From NCBI GenBank assembly GCA_905479505.1, contig CAJQMS010000108.1, positions 1 through 22,698 on the forward strand: 22,698 bases of DNA, in the 5' to 3' direction. Both the position numbers and the translations under genes were made by a program. Below are positions 7,224-14,919 of the stretch, piece by piece (the stretch's first letter is position 1; every line of letters begins with the position of its first letter). The DNA is from an uncultured Burkholderiales Genera incertae sedis bacterium (GTDB taxonomy: Bacteria; Pseudomonadota; Gammaproteobacteria; Burkholderiales; Eutrophovitaceae). The notes below the pieces were generated by a model. The model ran no database searches. It had not been told where the DNA came from and saw only the letters and a program-made list of their open reading frames with translations.

Positions 7224-8699
7224 TTACTTGATATTATCCAGCGGAAAAATAGGCCGTCTAATCTTCTCATAGTTGAACATCGTCCAATCAGATGAGCCGA
7301 CTCCAACGCCTGCACAGTAAACGCTGTGTTTCGCGATAGGGAGAAATACTGGTCTGAAGTACATTCTTGATTTTAGTAATAGGTATTTTTTTTGAGTTGG
7401 TTCTATTCCAACACTAGTGAATACGCCACGATCCCAGGGCTCTTGAAGTTTCTCGGTAATGACGATTTCGGCATCTCCTGTGTCAAAAACGACGGTACGT
7501 CCCATAGAGGCTTCAACTCCTGTGAATTGTGGGCCGGTAATCACGTAACTACCGTCGGTAATATTTTTGACGATACCAGTTAGTTGAAGCGGTTCCCCCT
7601 TTTTGTTAATCGCTGGCATATCGGTTTTACCACCTACAGGTAACGAAACTTGCGCACCAAGACCAGCTAGAATCAAAGTTTCGACTGCTTCTGGGTCTCG
7701 TATGGGGCCAACAGCAATGTCAGTGAGACCTTGTTCGAGTGCCTCTCGAAGGGTGGTCATTGTGTCCTGAGTCGCTCCAGTTGCACAATTGTCCGGGTGA
7801 TCAAGTAGAAGGATAGGCCCTTCTGCAAGAGATTTTGCATGAGAGATTGCCTCTTTTAAAGGAGTGTCTTCCCAAATAAACTCTTCTTTTTGTTTCCATG
7901 CGACTTCAAGAATTTCACTACATTCAGTCCTTGCGAGTTGCTCATCGTCATTTGTGATTACTACTGCACTCATACCTGCATCGGGTATGTCTGCCATCGG
8001 GAACCCCCCAAATGCTGAACTTACTAGAACCTTAGGGTTTTGCTCTGATAACGCTGCTCGTTCCGCGTATTCCTTCATTGCGCCTTCTGACGTGTTCATT
8101 TTGAGTGTTTGTGCCAGTAGGGGAATGTTTGACCACGACATTTTTGGGTTTATTTCCCCCCTGTGTAGCTGGAGTAGAAGGTCCCCAGCAAGAGCACCTG
8201 TCTCATACATATCAATATGCGGATAGGTTTTATATCCGACAATTATATTTGCATTATTAACCATTGCAGCCGTTATGTTCGCGTGCAGGTCCAACGATAC
8301 GGCTATGGGCGTAAAAGGAGCCGCTTCCCGGATCTTGCCCAATAGGGTACCTTCTCCATCAAGCGTCCTATCTTTAACCACCATCGCGCCATGAAGGTCA
8401 AGCATGATGAGATCGCAGTCTTCTTGAATGGCGCCAATGATTAGATTACAAAATCGATCATAGGCCTCGCCAGAAACAGGGCCGCTTGGGTAAGCAAAAC
8501 CAGCGACAGGTGTTATTACTTCTGCATTTACACTCTCTGCGACGTCAATGAAAGCACCAATTGGTGTTTTTGTGCTCTTCATTGCCCGGTAGGCTTCCTC
8601 GCCAATATACGGTCCACTTGGACCAAAAGATTCCCAGGGTGTTTCTACTGGAGAAAATGTATTGGTCTCGTGTTCCATTTGTGCAATTACGATTTTCAT
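7224..8699 (-). CDS. M81 family metallopeptidase (microcystinase C / MlrC-like)
   Basis: A 491-residue protein with both halves of the M81 family: the N-terminal DUF1485-type domain (about 1-290) and the MlrC C-terminal domain starting at LLLDHPDN (297-304). Candidate zinc ligands are E9 (QMEHETN), H103 (DLHGAM), D137 and H139 (DLHANI) and H161 (YPHIDMYETG). These have the same mutual spacing that I recall for the residues reported in MlrC of Sphingomonas. MlrC hydrolyses the linear tetrapeptide of microcystin, next to the beta-amino acid Adda, but most members are in bacteria that do not degrade microcystin and have no known substrate. Here it sits between an omega-amino-acid aminotransferase and mmsA, which suggests it frees a beta-amino acid or a similar amine from an amide. 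That role is inferred. Confidence 0.85.
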   Translation of the reverse strand: MKIVIAQMEHETNTFSPVETPWESFGPSGPYIGEEAYRAMKSTKTPIGAFIDVAESVNAEVITPVAGFAYPSGPVSGEAYDRFCNLIIGAIQEDCDLIMLDLHGAMVVKDRTLDGEGTLLGKIREAAPFTPIAVSLDLHANITAAMVNNANIIVGYKTYPHIDMYETGALAGDLLLQLHRGEINPKMSWSNIPLLAQTLKMNTSEGAMKEYAERAALSEQNPKVLVSSAFGGFPMADIPDAGMSAVVITNDDEQLARTECSEILEVAWKQKEEFIWEDTPLKEAISHAKSLAEGPILLLDHPDNCATGATQDTMTTLREALEQGLTDIAVGPIRDPEAVETLILAGLGAQVSLPVGGKTDMPAINKKGEPLQLTGIVKNITDGSYVITGPQFTGVEASMGRTVVFDTGDAEIVITEKLQEPWDRGVFTSVGIEPTQKKYLLLKSRMYFRPVFLPIAKHSVYCAGVGVGSSDWTMFNYEKIRRPIFPLDNIK

Positions 8700-8765
8700 T
8701 GCAAGGATTACCGATTAAATTTAAAAATCAAAGTTTTCGTTTAGAGCAAGCGTGTTCGCATACTC

Positions 8766-10109
8766 TTAAATCACTTTGAGAGCCGACTTGATGGTCCCTA
8801 CGATTTGATCGATGTGTGACTTGCTCGCAATAAATGATGGGGTCAGTGCAATCGTGTCGCCCGCCGCCCTGACCAGAACTCCATTTTCGTAGCACTTCGT
8901 AAATACGGAATGAGCTCTTTTACCAGGAGAGCCAGCAATGGGTTTGAGTTCGACTCCACCCATCAACCCCATATTTCTTATGTCAATGACGTGAGGCAAC
9001 CCTTTCAATGAATGAATTGCCTCCTCGAAATATGGAGCCAAGTCTTTCGTTCTCTCGAATAAGTCTTCCTCTTTGTAGACATCTAGAGTAGCAATAGCTG
9101 CCGCGCTCGCGAGCGGATGTCCTGAGTAGGTATAACCATGAAAGAATTCAATTTGTTCCTCGGGGCCTTGCTGAAAGGCCTCGTATATTTTTTCACTCAC
9201 GATGACACCACCCATCGGCACTGCTCCGTTGGTGACACCTTTGGCGAATGTAATCATATCGGGGGTTACACCGAAAGTATCTGCTGCAAAGGGGTTGCCT
9301 GTTCGACCAAACCCTGTGATCACCTCGTCAAAAATTAAAAGAATCCCGTATTTGTCACAAATTTCCCGAAGTTTTTGTAGATAACCTATTGGCGGCACGA
9401 GTACGCCTGTCGACCCAGCAACCGGCTCTACGATTACCGCGGCTATATTTGACTGGTCATGTAGCATCACTATGCGTTCAAGATCCTCTGCTAGATGCGC
9501 TCCCCAGTGTGGTTGACCCTTCGAGTATGCGTTTTTTTCGGGGTTATGGGTGTGCGAAATATGGTCAACACCCGGGATGAGGGCTGGACTAAATACTTTC
9601 CGGTTGGGAGTCATTCCGCCCACAGAAATTCCACCGAATCCTACACCGTGGTAACCCCGTTCTCGACCGACCAATCGGTGTCGATGTTCTCCCTTCGCGC
9701 GATGGTATCCAAGCGCCATCTTGAGTGCGGTGTCAATCGCCTCTGAGCCTGAATTCGTAAAAAAAACTGTATCAAGCCCCTCGGGAGCCAAGTTTGCGAT
9801 CATTTCCGCGGCTTGAAATTGCAACGGATGAGCCATGTTAAACGCCGTGATGTAGTCTAAATCTCGCGCTTGTTTTTGGATTGCTTTTATGATTGGTTCA
9901 CGTGCGTGCCCAGCATTGACGCACCATAGGCCGGAAATCCCATCAAGGATCTCTTTTCCTTCCATGGTTTCATAGAACATGCCTTGTGCTTTATGAATGA
10001 GTCGTGGAGACGCTTTGAATTGCCGGTTGGGGGTGAATGGCAACCATAGCGGACGCATGTTTATGCTTTGATTGATCTCATTTACTGCCAGATCATCTCT
10101 CGAGTTCAT
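8766..10109 (-). CDS. Class III aminotransferase, omega-amino acid (beta-alanine):pyruvate type
   Basis: A 447-residue PLP-dependent transaminase. SGSEA (120-124) binds the cofactor phosphate, D261-E262 contact the PLP ring, and K290 in TFAKGVTNG is the Schiff-base lysine. The N-terminal RPLWLPFTPNRQFK and the GLWCVNAGH segment are typical of beta-alanine:pyruvate aminotransferase, which makes malonate semialdehyde and alanine. Taurine:pyruvate or another omega-amine activity is possible. The open frame extends three codons upstream to a GTG, but the ribosome-binding site AGGAG abuts that GTG and lies 8 bases before the ATG at 10109, so I take the ATG. The M81 gene begins 66 bp downstream and mmsA follows, making a coherent operon. 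An FNR-type site lies about 100 bp upstream. Confidence 0.88.
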   Translation of the reverse strand: MNSRDDLAVNEINQSINMRPLWLPFTPNRQFKASPRLIHKAQGMFYETMEGKEILDGISGLWCVNAGHAREPIIKAIQKQARDLDYITAFNMAHPLQFQAAEMIANLAPEGLDTVFFTNSGSEAIDTALKMALGYHRAKGEHRHRLVGRERGYHGVGFGGISVGGMTPNRKVFSPALIPGVDHISHTHNPEKNAYSKGQPHWGAHLAEDLERIVMLHDQSNIAAVIVEPVAGSTGVLVPPIGYLQKLREICDKYGILLIFDEVITGFGRTGNPFAADTFGVTPDMITFAKGVTNGAVPMGGVIVSEKIYEAFQQGPEEQIEFFHGYTYSGHPLASAAAIATLDVYKEEDLFERTKDLAPYFEEAIHSLKGLPHVIDIRNMGLMGGVELKPIAGSPGKRAHSVFTKCYENGVLVRAAGDTIALTPSFIASKSHIDQIVGTIKSALKVI

Positions 10110-10174
10110 AGCCAACACTCCTAGTTTGAAAAGCGATATTTCGTTTCAGTGTGAGTTTAATAATCCAAAATCAT

Positions 10175-10180
10175 TTAATA
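10175..10180 (-). promoter_or_regulatory. Possible -10 element for the aminotransferase operon
   Basis: TATTAA on the minus strand within an AT-rich stretch. If used, transcription would start about 45-50 bases from the centre of the FNR-type site, close to the roughly -41.5 spacing usual for activation by FNR-family proteins. A four-of-six match in AT-rich DNA is weak on its own. Confidence 0.2.
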
Positions 10181-10203
10181 TCTTGAAGAACATAATAAAT
10201 GTT

Positions 10204-10229
10204 TAATGTTTGATGTGCATCAAATATTA
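10204..10229. promoter_or_regulatory. FNR/Anr-type binding site within a 26-bp dyad
   Basis: The core at 10210-10223 is TTGAT-GTGC-ATCAA, an exact match to the FNR/Anr consensus TTGAT-N4-ATCAA. It lies within longer arms, TAAT-g-TTTGATG and CATCAAA-t-ATTA, with one mismatch per arm pair and a central TG. It is in the divergent spacer, with its centre about 107 bp from the aminotransferase ATG and about 91 bp from the acyl-CoA dehydrogenase ATG. FNR, Anr, Dnr and related CRP-superfamily proteins that sense oxygen or nitric oxide bind such sites. Which of the two operons it controls, and in which direction, cannot be read directly. Confidence 0.65.
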
Positions 10230-10307
10230 TATGGCGCACGTGCGGGAAGCCCATTGAACGTAAGTCTTCTCGCCTTAATTTACTCAACTGTGGAATGTAT
10301 TCAAGAT

Positions 10308-11504
10308 ATGGATATTAACTTTACCAAAGAGGAAACTTTGTTCTCAGAGGAAGTGCGAGATTTCGTTTCTCATCAATTACCTGGCGACGTATCTCGTAAA
10401 GTGTTAGAGCATAAGCGACTGACAAAAGATGATGTGCATCGTTGGCATGTGGCGCTTTACAAAAAAGGGTGGATAGCGCCCAATTGGCCTGAGAGCTACG
10501 GTGGACGTGGTTGGAGCGCTGTCCAGCAGCATATATTTGATGTTGAGTCATCAGCTTTGGGAGCGCCACGATTATCACCTTTTGGCCTTGGCATGATCGG
10601 TCCAGTGCTAATGGCATATGGAACTGAAGCACAGAAGAGTGAGTATTTGCCAAAAATATTGTCTGGAGAGAATTGGTGGTGTCAGGGTTATTCAGAGCCT
10701 GGCTCTGGGTCCGATTTGGCGTCGCTCAACACCCGAGCCGAAAGGAAGGGAGACACGTATATCGTTAACGGACAGAAGACCTGGACTACGCATGCGCAGT
10801 GGGCGGACAAAATTTTCTGCCTAGTGCGAACTAGTACCGGCGCGCGCAGGCAAGAGGGCATCTCTATGCTGTTGTGTGACATGAACACACCAGGTATCGA
10901 GGTTCGACCAATCATAACACTCGATGGCGAGCATGAAGTCAACGAAGTGTGGTTGCAAGATGTTGAAATTCCAGTTGAAAATCTAGTTGGAGAGGAAGAT
11001 AAAGGATGGGCGATCGGGAAGTTTTTACTCTCACATGAAAGGACAGCTATTGCAGGAGTGGGCGTTTCCAGAAGAGAATTAGTGTACTTGAAGCATCTCG
11101 CTTCGGTTCACCAGTATCGTGGAAAACCAGCTATAGATGATCCTGTGTTTATGGATCGAGTTACCGAATTAGAGATTGATCTCTTAGCGTTGGAAATGAC
11201 GGTTTTAAGGGTCGCGTCTGGTGAGGCTTCCGGAGGTGAACCTGGTCCAGAGGCTTCGATTTTAAAAATTCGCGGCACCGAAATCCAACAGCGTTTGACT
11301 GAGCTTCAGCTTGAAGTTGTTGGACAGTCTGCGTTACCGCATTTGCCCATGGCGTGGGGTGATAATTGGATGGGGCAGACACCCGGCGCTTTGCATGCGG
11401 CACCTCTTGCTGCACGTTACTTGAATACTCGAAAAACCTCTATTTATGGCGGTACAAATGAGATCCAACGAAACATCATTGCCCAACGGGTTTTAGGTCT
11501 CTAA
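10308..11504 (+). CDS. Acyl-CoA dehydrogenase (catalytic subunit of a likely pair)
   Basis: A 398-residue FAD-dependent acyl-CoA dehydrogenase that introduces the alpha,beta double bond of an acyl-CoA and passes electrons to electron-transfer flavoprotein. Flavin/substrate motif GYSEPGSGSDLAS lies at 127-139, and the C-terminal YGGTNEIQR (380-388) carries the catalytic glutamate, E385. The open frame extends 34 codons further upstream (to 10206), but that extension runs across the FNR-type site and has no family resemblance. Homologues usually begin MDxxFxxEE, so I place the start at the internal ATG; its ribosome-binding site is weak. A second acyl-CoA dehydrogenase follows after 57 bp. The pair, followed by hydroxyacyl-CoA dehydrogenase and MaoC genes, points to beta-oxidation of a special acyl chain rather than ordinary fatty acids. 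Confidence 0.88.
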   Translation: MDINFTKEETLFSEEVRDFVSHQLPGDVSRKVLEHKRLTKDDVHRWHVALYKKGWIAPNWPESYGGRGWSAVQQHIFDVESSALGAPRLSPFGLGMIGPVLMAYGTEAQKSEYLPKILSGENWWCQGYSEPGSGSDLASLNTRAERKGDTYIVNGQKTWTTHAQWADKIFCLVRTSTGARRQEGISMLLCDMNTPGIEVRPIITLDGEHEVNEVWLQDVEIPVENLVGEEDKGWAIGKFLLSHERTAIAGVGVSRRELVYLKHLASVHQYRGKPAIDDPVFMDRVTELEIDLLALEMTVLRVASGEASGGEPGPEASILKIRGTEIQQRLTELQLEVVGQSALPHLPMAWGDNWMGQTPGALHAAPLAARYLNTRKTSIYGGTNEIQRNIIAQRVLGL

Positions 11505-11561
11505 AGTTTTTTCTCTAGCTCTAGGCATTGATCAAGTATTAACTAATTTTGGGGTAGATAC

Positions 11562-12749
11562 ATGAAGTTTTCATTTACAGATGAACAAACGATGTTCAAA
11601 GATGGTTTAGATCGGTTTCTCGAAAAAAACTGCTCAATTTCAGCTAGACGGCAGATGGTTGAATCTAAAGAAGCAAGCTCTGAGCATTTGTGGACCGGAT
11701 TGGCGTCGCTTGGTGTTCTTGGCGTGCCAATGTCGGAGAGCAGTGGCGGTTTTGGCGGTGCGGGTGTCGAAGCCATGATTGTTATGCAGCAATTGGGTAA
11801 GCATTTAGTGCTTGAGCCTTACATACCATCCGTGATTTTGGCAGGAGGCTTAGTTGACCTTTGCGGAACTGACTTTCAGAAAAAAGTTCTCATCCCAGAG
11901 CTTGTGGCTGGCGAGGGGAAGTTAGCCTTTGCTCACACAGAACAGTTGAATGATGAAGGCGATACGCCCTTGAGTACAACGGCCACTCAGTCGGGAAACA
12001 AATGGGTCTTGAATGGGGAGAAGAAGCTGATATTGGGTGGAGCGGCAACTGATCGTTTTATTATTTCTGCTAAAACCCAGGAAAGTGGTCAGGATAGCGG
12101 AGTAACTTTGTTTATCGCGGAGTCCTTGGACGAAAGCATAACCGGAAAGGCATACCCCTTAATAGACGGTAGCCGTGTATTGGATATCCAGTTAAATGAT
12201 CTTGAATTAGGTCCCGAATCGGTCTTAGGAACGATTGGCAAAGGCCAAGGTTTTATCGATTGTGTTTATGATCGTGCGACCGCTGCCGTTTGTGCGGAAG
12301 CGCTAGGAGTGATGGAGGTCGTTCATGAAATGACGATGGATTATTTGCGAACGAGAAGGCAGTTTGGTTCGGCTTTATCGCAATTTCAAGTCCTACAACA
12401 TCGGGCGGTTGACATGTTTATTAATATTGAGGAAGTTCGCTCCTTGGTTATGAACGCTGCAGCTAAAGGATGGAGTGATGACCCTAAGGAGCGTATTCGT
12501 TCGGTATCGGCTGCGAAGGCACTCACGAATCGTGCGAGTCGACACGTCGCGCAAGAGGCTATCCAATTGCACGGTGGAATGGGTATGACGCAGGAGCTAC
12601 CGCTAGCCGATTATGTGCGACGTTTGCTATCGATAGATCTCATGTTTGGTGGCGAGCGATTCCAAAGACAGCGTTTTGCGAATGCGGATACTCAAAAGGT
12701 TGACGGCGCTGCGTTTGTTTCTCCCAAAAAACGTTGGAAACAAATATAA
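11562..12749 (+). CDS. Acyl-CoA dehydrogenase-like protein lacking the usual catalytic glutamate
   Basis: A 395-residue member of the acyl-CoA dehydrogenase family. The N-terminal helical domain (FTDEQTMFKDGLDRFL, 5-20), the middle domain and the C-terminal arginine region TRRQFGSALSQFQ with QLHGGMGMTQE are recognisable. Two hallmark sites are altered. The TEPGAGSD-type flavin motif reads HTEQLNDEGD (125-134), and the C-terminal Y-G-G-T-N-E-I-Q-R site reads F362-G-G-E-R-F-Q-R, so phenylalanine aligns with the catalytic glutamate. Paired acyl-CoA dehydrogenases, such as the mycobacterial FadE heterotetramers, often have one non-catalytic partner. This protein probably assembles with the product of the gene 57 bp upstream. 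GGGG precedes the ATG. Alternatively, it may use a glutamate at another position. Confidence 0.85.
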   Translation: MKFSFTDEQTMFKDGLDRFLEKNCSISARRQMVESKEASSEHLWTGLASLGVLGVPMSESSGGFGGAGVEAMIVMQQLGKHLVLEPYIPSVILAGGLVDLCGTDFQKKVLIPELVAGEGKLAFAHTEQLNDEGDTPLSTTATQSGNKWVLNGEKKLILGGAATDRFIISAKTQESGQDSGVTLFIAESLDESITGKAYPLIDGSRVLDIQLNDLELGPESVLGTIGKGQGFIDCVYDRATAAVCAEALGVMEVVHEMTMDYLRTRRQFGSALSQFQVLQHRAVDMFINIEEVRSLVMNAAAKGWSDDPKERIRSVSAAKALTNRASRHVAQEAIQLHGGMGMTQELPLADYVRRLLSIDLMFGGERFQRQRFANADTQKVDGAAFVSPKKRWKQI

Positions 12750-12778
12750 TTTTTCAGGTCTTTTAAGAAGGTTTAATC

Positions 12779-13627
12779 ATGTTTAAAACGATAGGCGTGA
12801 TAGGCGCCGGTTTGATGGGATCCGAAATTGCACTTGTATTCGCTCTGGCAGGTAGACAAGTTAAGCTTCATGACTCCAATGCGAAGTTACTCAAGGAGTC
12901 CGAGAGCCGCCTCGAACGTGTGCTCCAAAAAGGTATCAGTCGAGGAGTCTACGAAACTAATGCAATAGAGACTGTGCTGTCTCGTATCGATTTATGTGGC
13001 TCGTTGAAGAGTTATTCGGATTGTGACTTAGTCGTTGAGGCGGTTTTTGAGGATGAGGAAGTTAAGGCAAGCGTTCTCAGTGAGCTAGACCTCATCGCCA
13101 AGCCGACATGTGTGTTTGCGAGCAATACGTCAAGCATCTCAATTACCACCTTAGCTTCTAAAGTTTCTGAGTCTCGACGGGCTCGTTTTATTGGGACTCA
13201 TTTTTTTTCGCCAGTTTCAAGAATGAAACTCGTTGAAGTGATACCAGCATTGGATACAGACGATTCTACCGTCGCTCAGGTCATGGCTGAATGTGTTGAG
13301 ATTGGCAAGACGCCGGTTAAAGTGAAAGATGTAGTTGGGTTTGCTGTTAATCGTTTACTTCACGCCATGATGATTGAAGCGACTCGGTTGGTTGAGGAAG
13401 GGGTTGCCTCGCCTGCTGATATCGACGTCGCGTGTCGGTTGGGACTGGGTCATCCTATTGGCCCGTTTCAATTGATGGACGCTACGCAGATAAGCTTATC
13501 GCTTCAAGTTCAGGAAATTTTATTTGATGCGTATGGTGATCGTTTTAAACCCAGACCAGTCATGAAGCAAATGGTGAGTGCCGGTTACAACGGCAAGAGA
13601 TCGGGGCGTGGTTGGTATAAGGCTTGA
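12779..13627 (+). CDS. 3-hydroxyacyl-CoA dehydrogenase
   Basis: A 282-residue NAD-dependent dehydrogenase, the length of the stand-alone PaaH/FadB2-type enzymes, which oxidise 3-hydroxyacyl-CoA (for example 3-hydroxybutyryl- or 3-hydroxyadipyl-CoA). The N-terminal dinucleotide fold has G9-x-G11-x-x-G14 (GAGLMG). The catalytic pair is H141 (GTHFFSPV) and E153 (LVEVIP), with S118 and N191 at the usual substrate positions. A good ribosome-binding site (AGAAGG) lies before the ATG. It is 29 bp after the second acyl-CoA dehydrogenase and in the same operon, providing the oxidation step after hydration. No thiolase is present in the window, so cleavage must be by an enzyme encoded elsewhere or by a non-thiolytic route. 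Confidence 0.93.
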   Translation: MFKTIGVIGAGLMGSEIALVFALAGRQVKLHDSNAKLLKESESRLERVLQKGISRGVYETNAIETVLSRIDLCGSLKSYSDCDLVVEAVFEDEEVKASVLSELDLIAKPTCVFASNTSSISITTLASKVSESRRARFIGTHFFSPVSRMKLVEVIPALDTDDSTVAQVMAECVEIGKTPVKVKDVVGFAVNRLLHAMMIEATRLVEEGVASPADIDVACRLGLGHPIGPFQLMDATQISLSLQVQEILFDAYGDRFKPRPVMKQMVSAGYNGKRSGRGWYKA

Positions 13628-13668
13628 TCTCGGAATTCTAAATACTTAAATAAAAGAGCTTAAAAATT

Positions 13669-14124
13669 GTGCTGAATAAACTATTTTGGGAAGATTTTGT
13701 GCCCGATGTTCGGGAACTGATGGGTGAAGTAACGGTTGACCTGGAGGAGGTGGTTGCCTTTGCAAAAAGGTATGATCCGCAACCGTTTCACGTCGATGTG
13801 CAGGAGGCTGAGAAGTCGATTTATGGAGGCATTATAGCGAGTGGGTGGCATACCTGTTCGATGGTTATGAGACTTATGTGTGATTCATATTTGGTGAACT
13901 CTTCAAGTTTAGGGTCACCAGGAATCGAAGAGGTTAAGTGGCTCAGCCCGGTTTACCCGGGGAACGTGTTGAGCGCTTTCCGAACGGTTGTTGAGACTCG
14001 TGCCTCAGCGTCTAAACCGGACCGTGGGATCGTGAAAACATTCTGGGAAGTTGAAAATGAAAAAGGTCAGTTAGTTATGTCAATGATTGGTATTAACTTC
14101 TTTTTACGGCGAGAGGCGGGATGA
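13669..14124 (+). CDS. MaoC family dehydratase (enoyl-CoA hydratase 2 type)
   Basis: A 151-residue single-hotdog protein of the MaoC/R-hydratase family. The hydratase-2 signature is present: YDPQPFHVD, with D36 and H41 as the catalytic dyad, followed by GGIIASGWHT (53-62). It should hydrate a trans-2-enoyl-CoA or dehydrate a hydroxyacyl-CoA, fitting between the acyl-CoA dehydrogenase pair and the hydroxyacyl-CoA dehydrogenase encoded upstream. The start is a GTG with a poor ribosome-binding site (AGAG), 41 bp after the previous stop; the exact start is the least certain part. The last codons overlap the ComB-like gene by 4 bp (ATGA), so the two are probably translationally coupled. Confidence 0.85.
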   Translation: MLNKLFWEDFVPDVRELMGEVTVDLEEVVAFAKRYDPQPFHVDVQEAEKSIYGGIIASGWHTCSMVMRLMCDSYLVNSSSLGSPGIEEVKWLSPVYPGNVLSAFRTVVETRASASKPDRGIVKTFWEVENEKGQLVMSMIGINFFLRREAG

Positions 14125-14885
14125 TGCAGGAACTTAATCACTTCAAACATAAAGTTCACGTGGTTTTCAAGCGAGAGGATCTCGATAGTGAGCGACTAGA
14201 GGGAAAGGTTGTGATAGTGCTTGATGTTTTGTTTGCGACATCGACAATCATCCACGCATTGCATTCGGGTGTAGCAGAGGTCATTCCCACGCTGGATGAG
14301 GCTTCAGCACGGAATATCGCTAAAAATTATCGTCGAGAAAATACTGTCCTAGCGGGAGAGTTATACGGCGAAACTATTCCTGGGTTTAGCCACCCCGCTC
14401 CGCTAAGCCTCGCTCAGGAGGAGTTGGATGAAAAGACACTAATTTACTCGACGACGAATGGCACAGTGGCAATCCGACAATCATTAGGCGCTGACGAAAT
14501 TTTTGTGGGCGCCTTGATTAACGCAGAATCTTTGGTCGAACATATAACGTCTACTTACCCTGAAAAAACTATCTTAATCGTTTGCTCCGGTTCAATGGGG
14601 AGTCCGAACCTGGAGGACACTTGTGGCGCAGGTTATTTTGTTGAGTTATTAAGGTATCGCTTGAAAGATGCAGGTGCTGATGCTTTTTCAGATGCAGCGG
14701 AGACTGCTCGGTTAGTTTTCAAGTCGGAACCTTCAAGTGAATCTTTACTCAAATCCCGTGTTGGGAGAATGATGACTGCGCGAGGTATGACGGATGAGGT
14801 CCGTTTTGCAGCTAACCTGAGTTCACATCAAATCGTTCCTCAAGTTTTTGGTGAAGTGATTAAACCGCTTAAACAAGATCAGTAG
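14121..14885 (+). CDS. ComB-like 2-phosphosulfolactate phosphatase family protein
   Basis: A 254-residue protein of the ComB family, Mg-dependent phosphatases that convert 2-phosphosulfolactate to sulfolactate in archaeal coenzyme M synthesis. Family landmarks are IVLDVLFATSTI (32-43), AGELYG (78-83), STTNGTVA (110-117), VGALINAESL (129-138) and a late acidic motif NLEDTCGAG (163-171). Compared with my recollection of ComB, the arginine in DVLRATST is replaced by phenylalanine (F38). The GNSP motif is replaced by SHPAP (90-94). The protein may therefore act on another phosphate ester. It overlaps the MaoC gene by 4 bp and belongs to the acyl-CoA operon, an unexpected setting for coenzyme M chemistry. 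Family assignment is fairly firm; substrate is open. Confidence 0.72.
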   Translation: MMQELNHFKHKVHVVFKREDLDSERLEGKVVIVLDVLFATSTIIHALHSGVAEVIPTLDEASARNIAKNYRRENTVLAGELYGETIPGFSHPAPLSLAQEELDEKTLIYSTTNGTVAIRQSLGADEIFVGALINAESLVEHITSTYPEKTILIVCSGSMGSPNLEDTCGAGYFVELLRYRLKDAGADAFSDAAETARLVFKSEPSSESLLKSRVGRMMTARGMTDEVRFAANLSSHQIVPQVFGEVIKPLKQDQ

Positions 14886-14919
14886 ATTTCTTCAAAACAG
14901 GTAATTCTCGGAGGTGATA

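Noticed and set aside
7864..8226. 120-codon plus-strand open frame
   Set aside because: It is antisense to the M81 gene and covers its conserved regions; Ser/Cys-rich without recognisable motifs.
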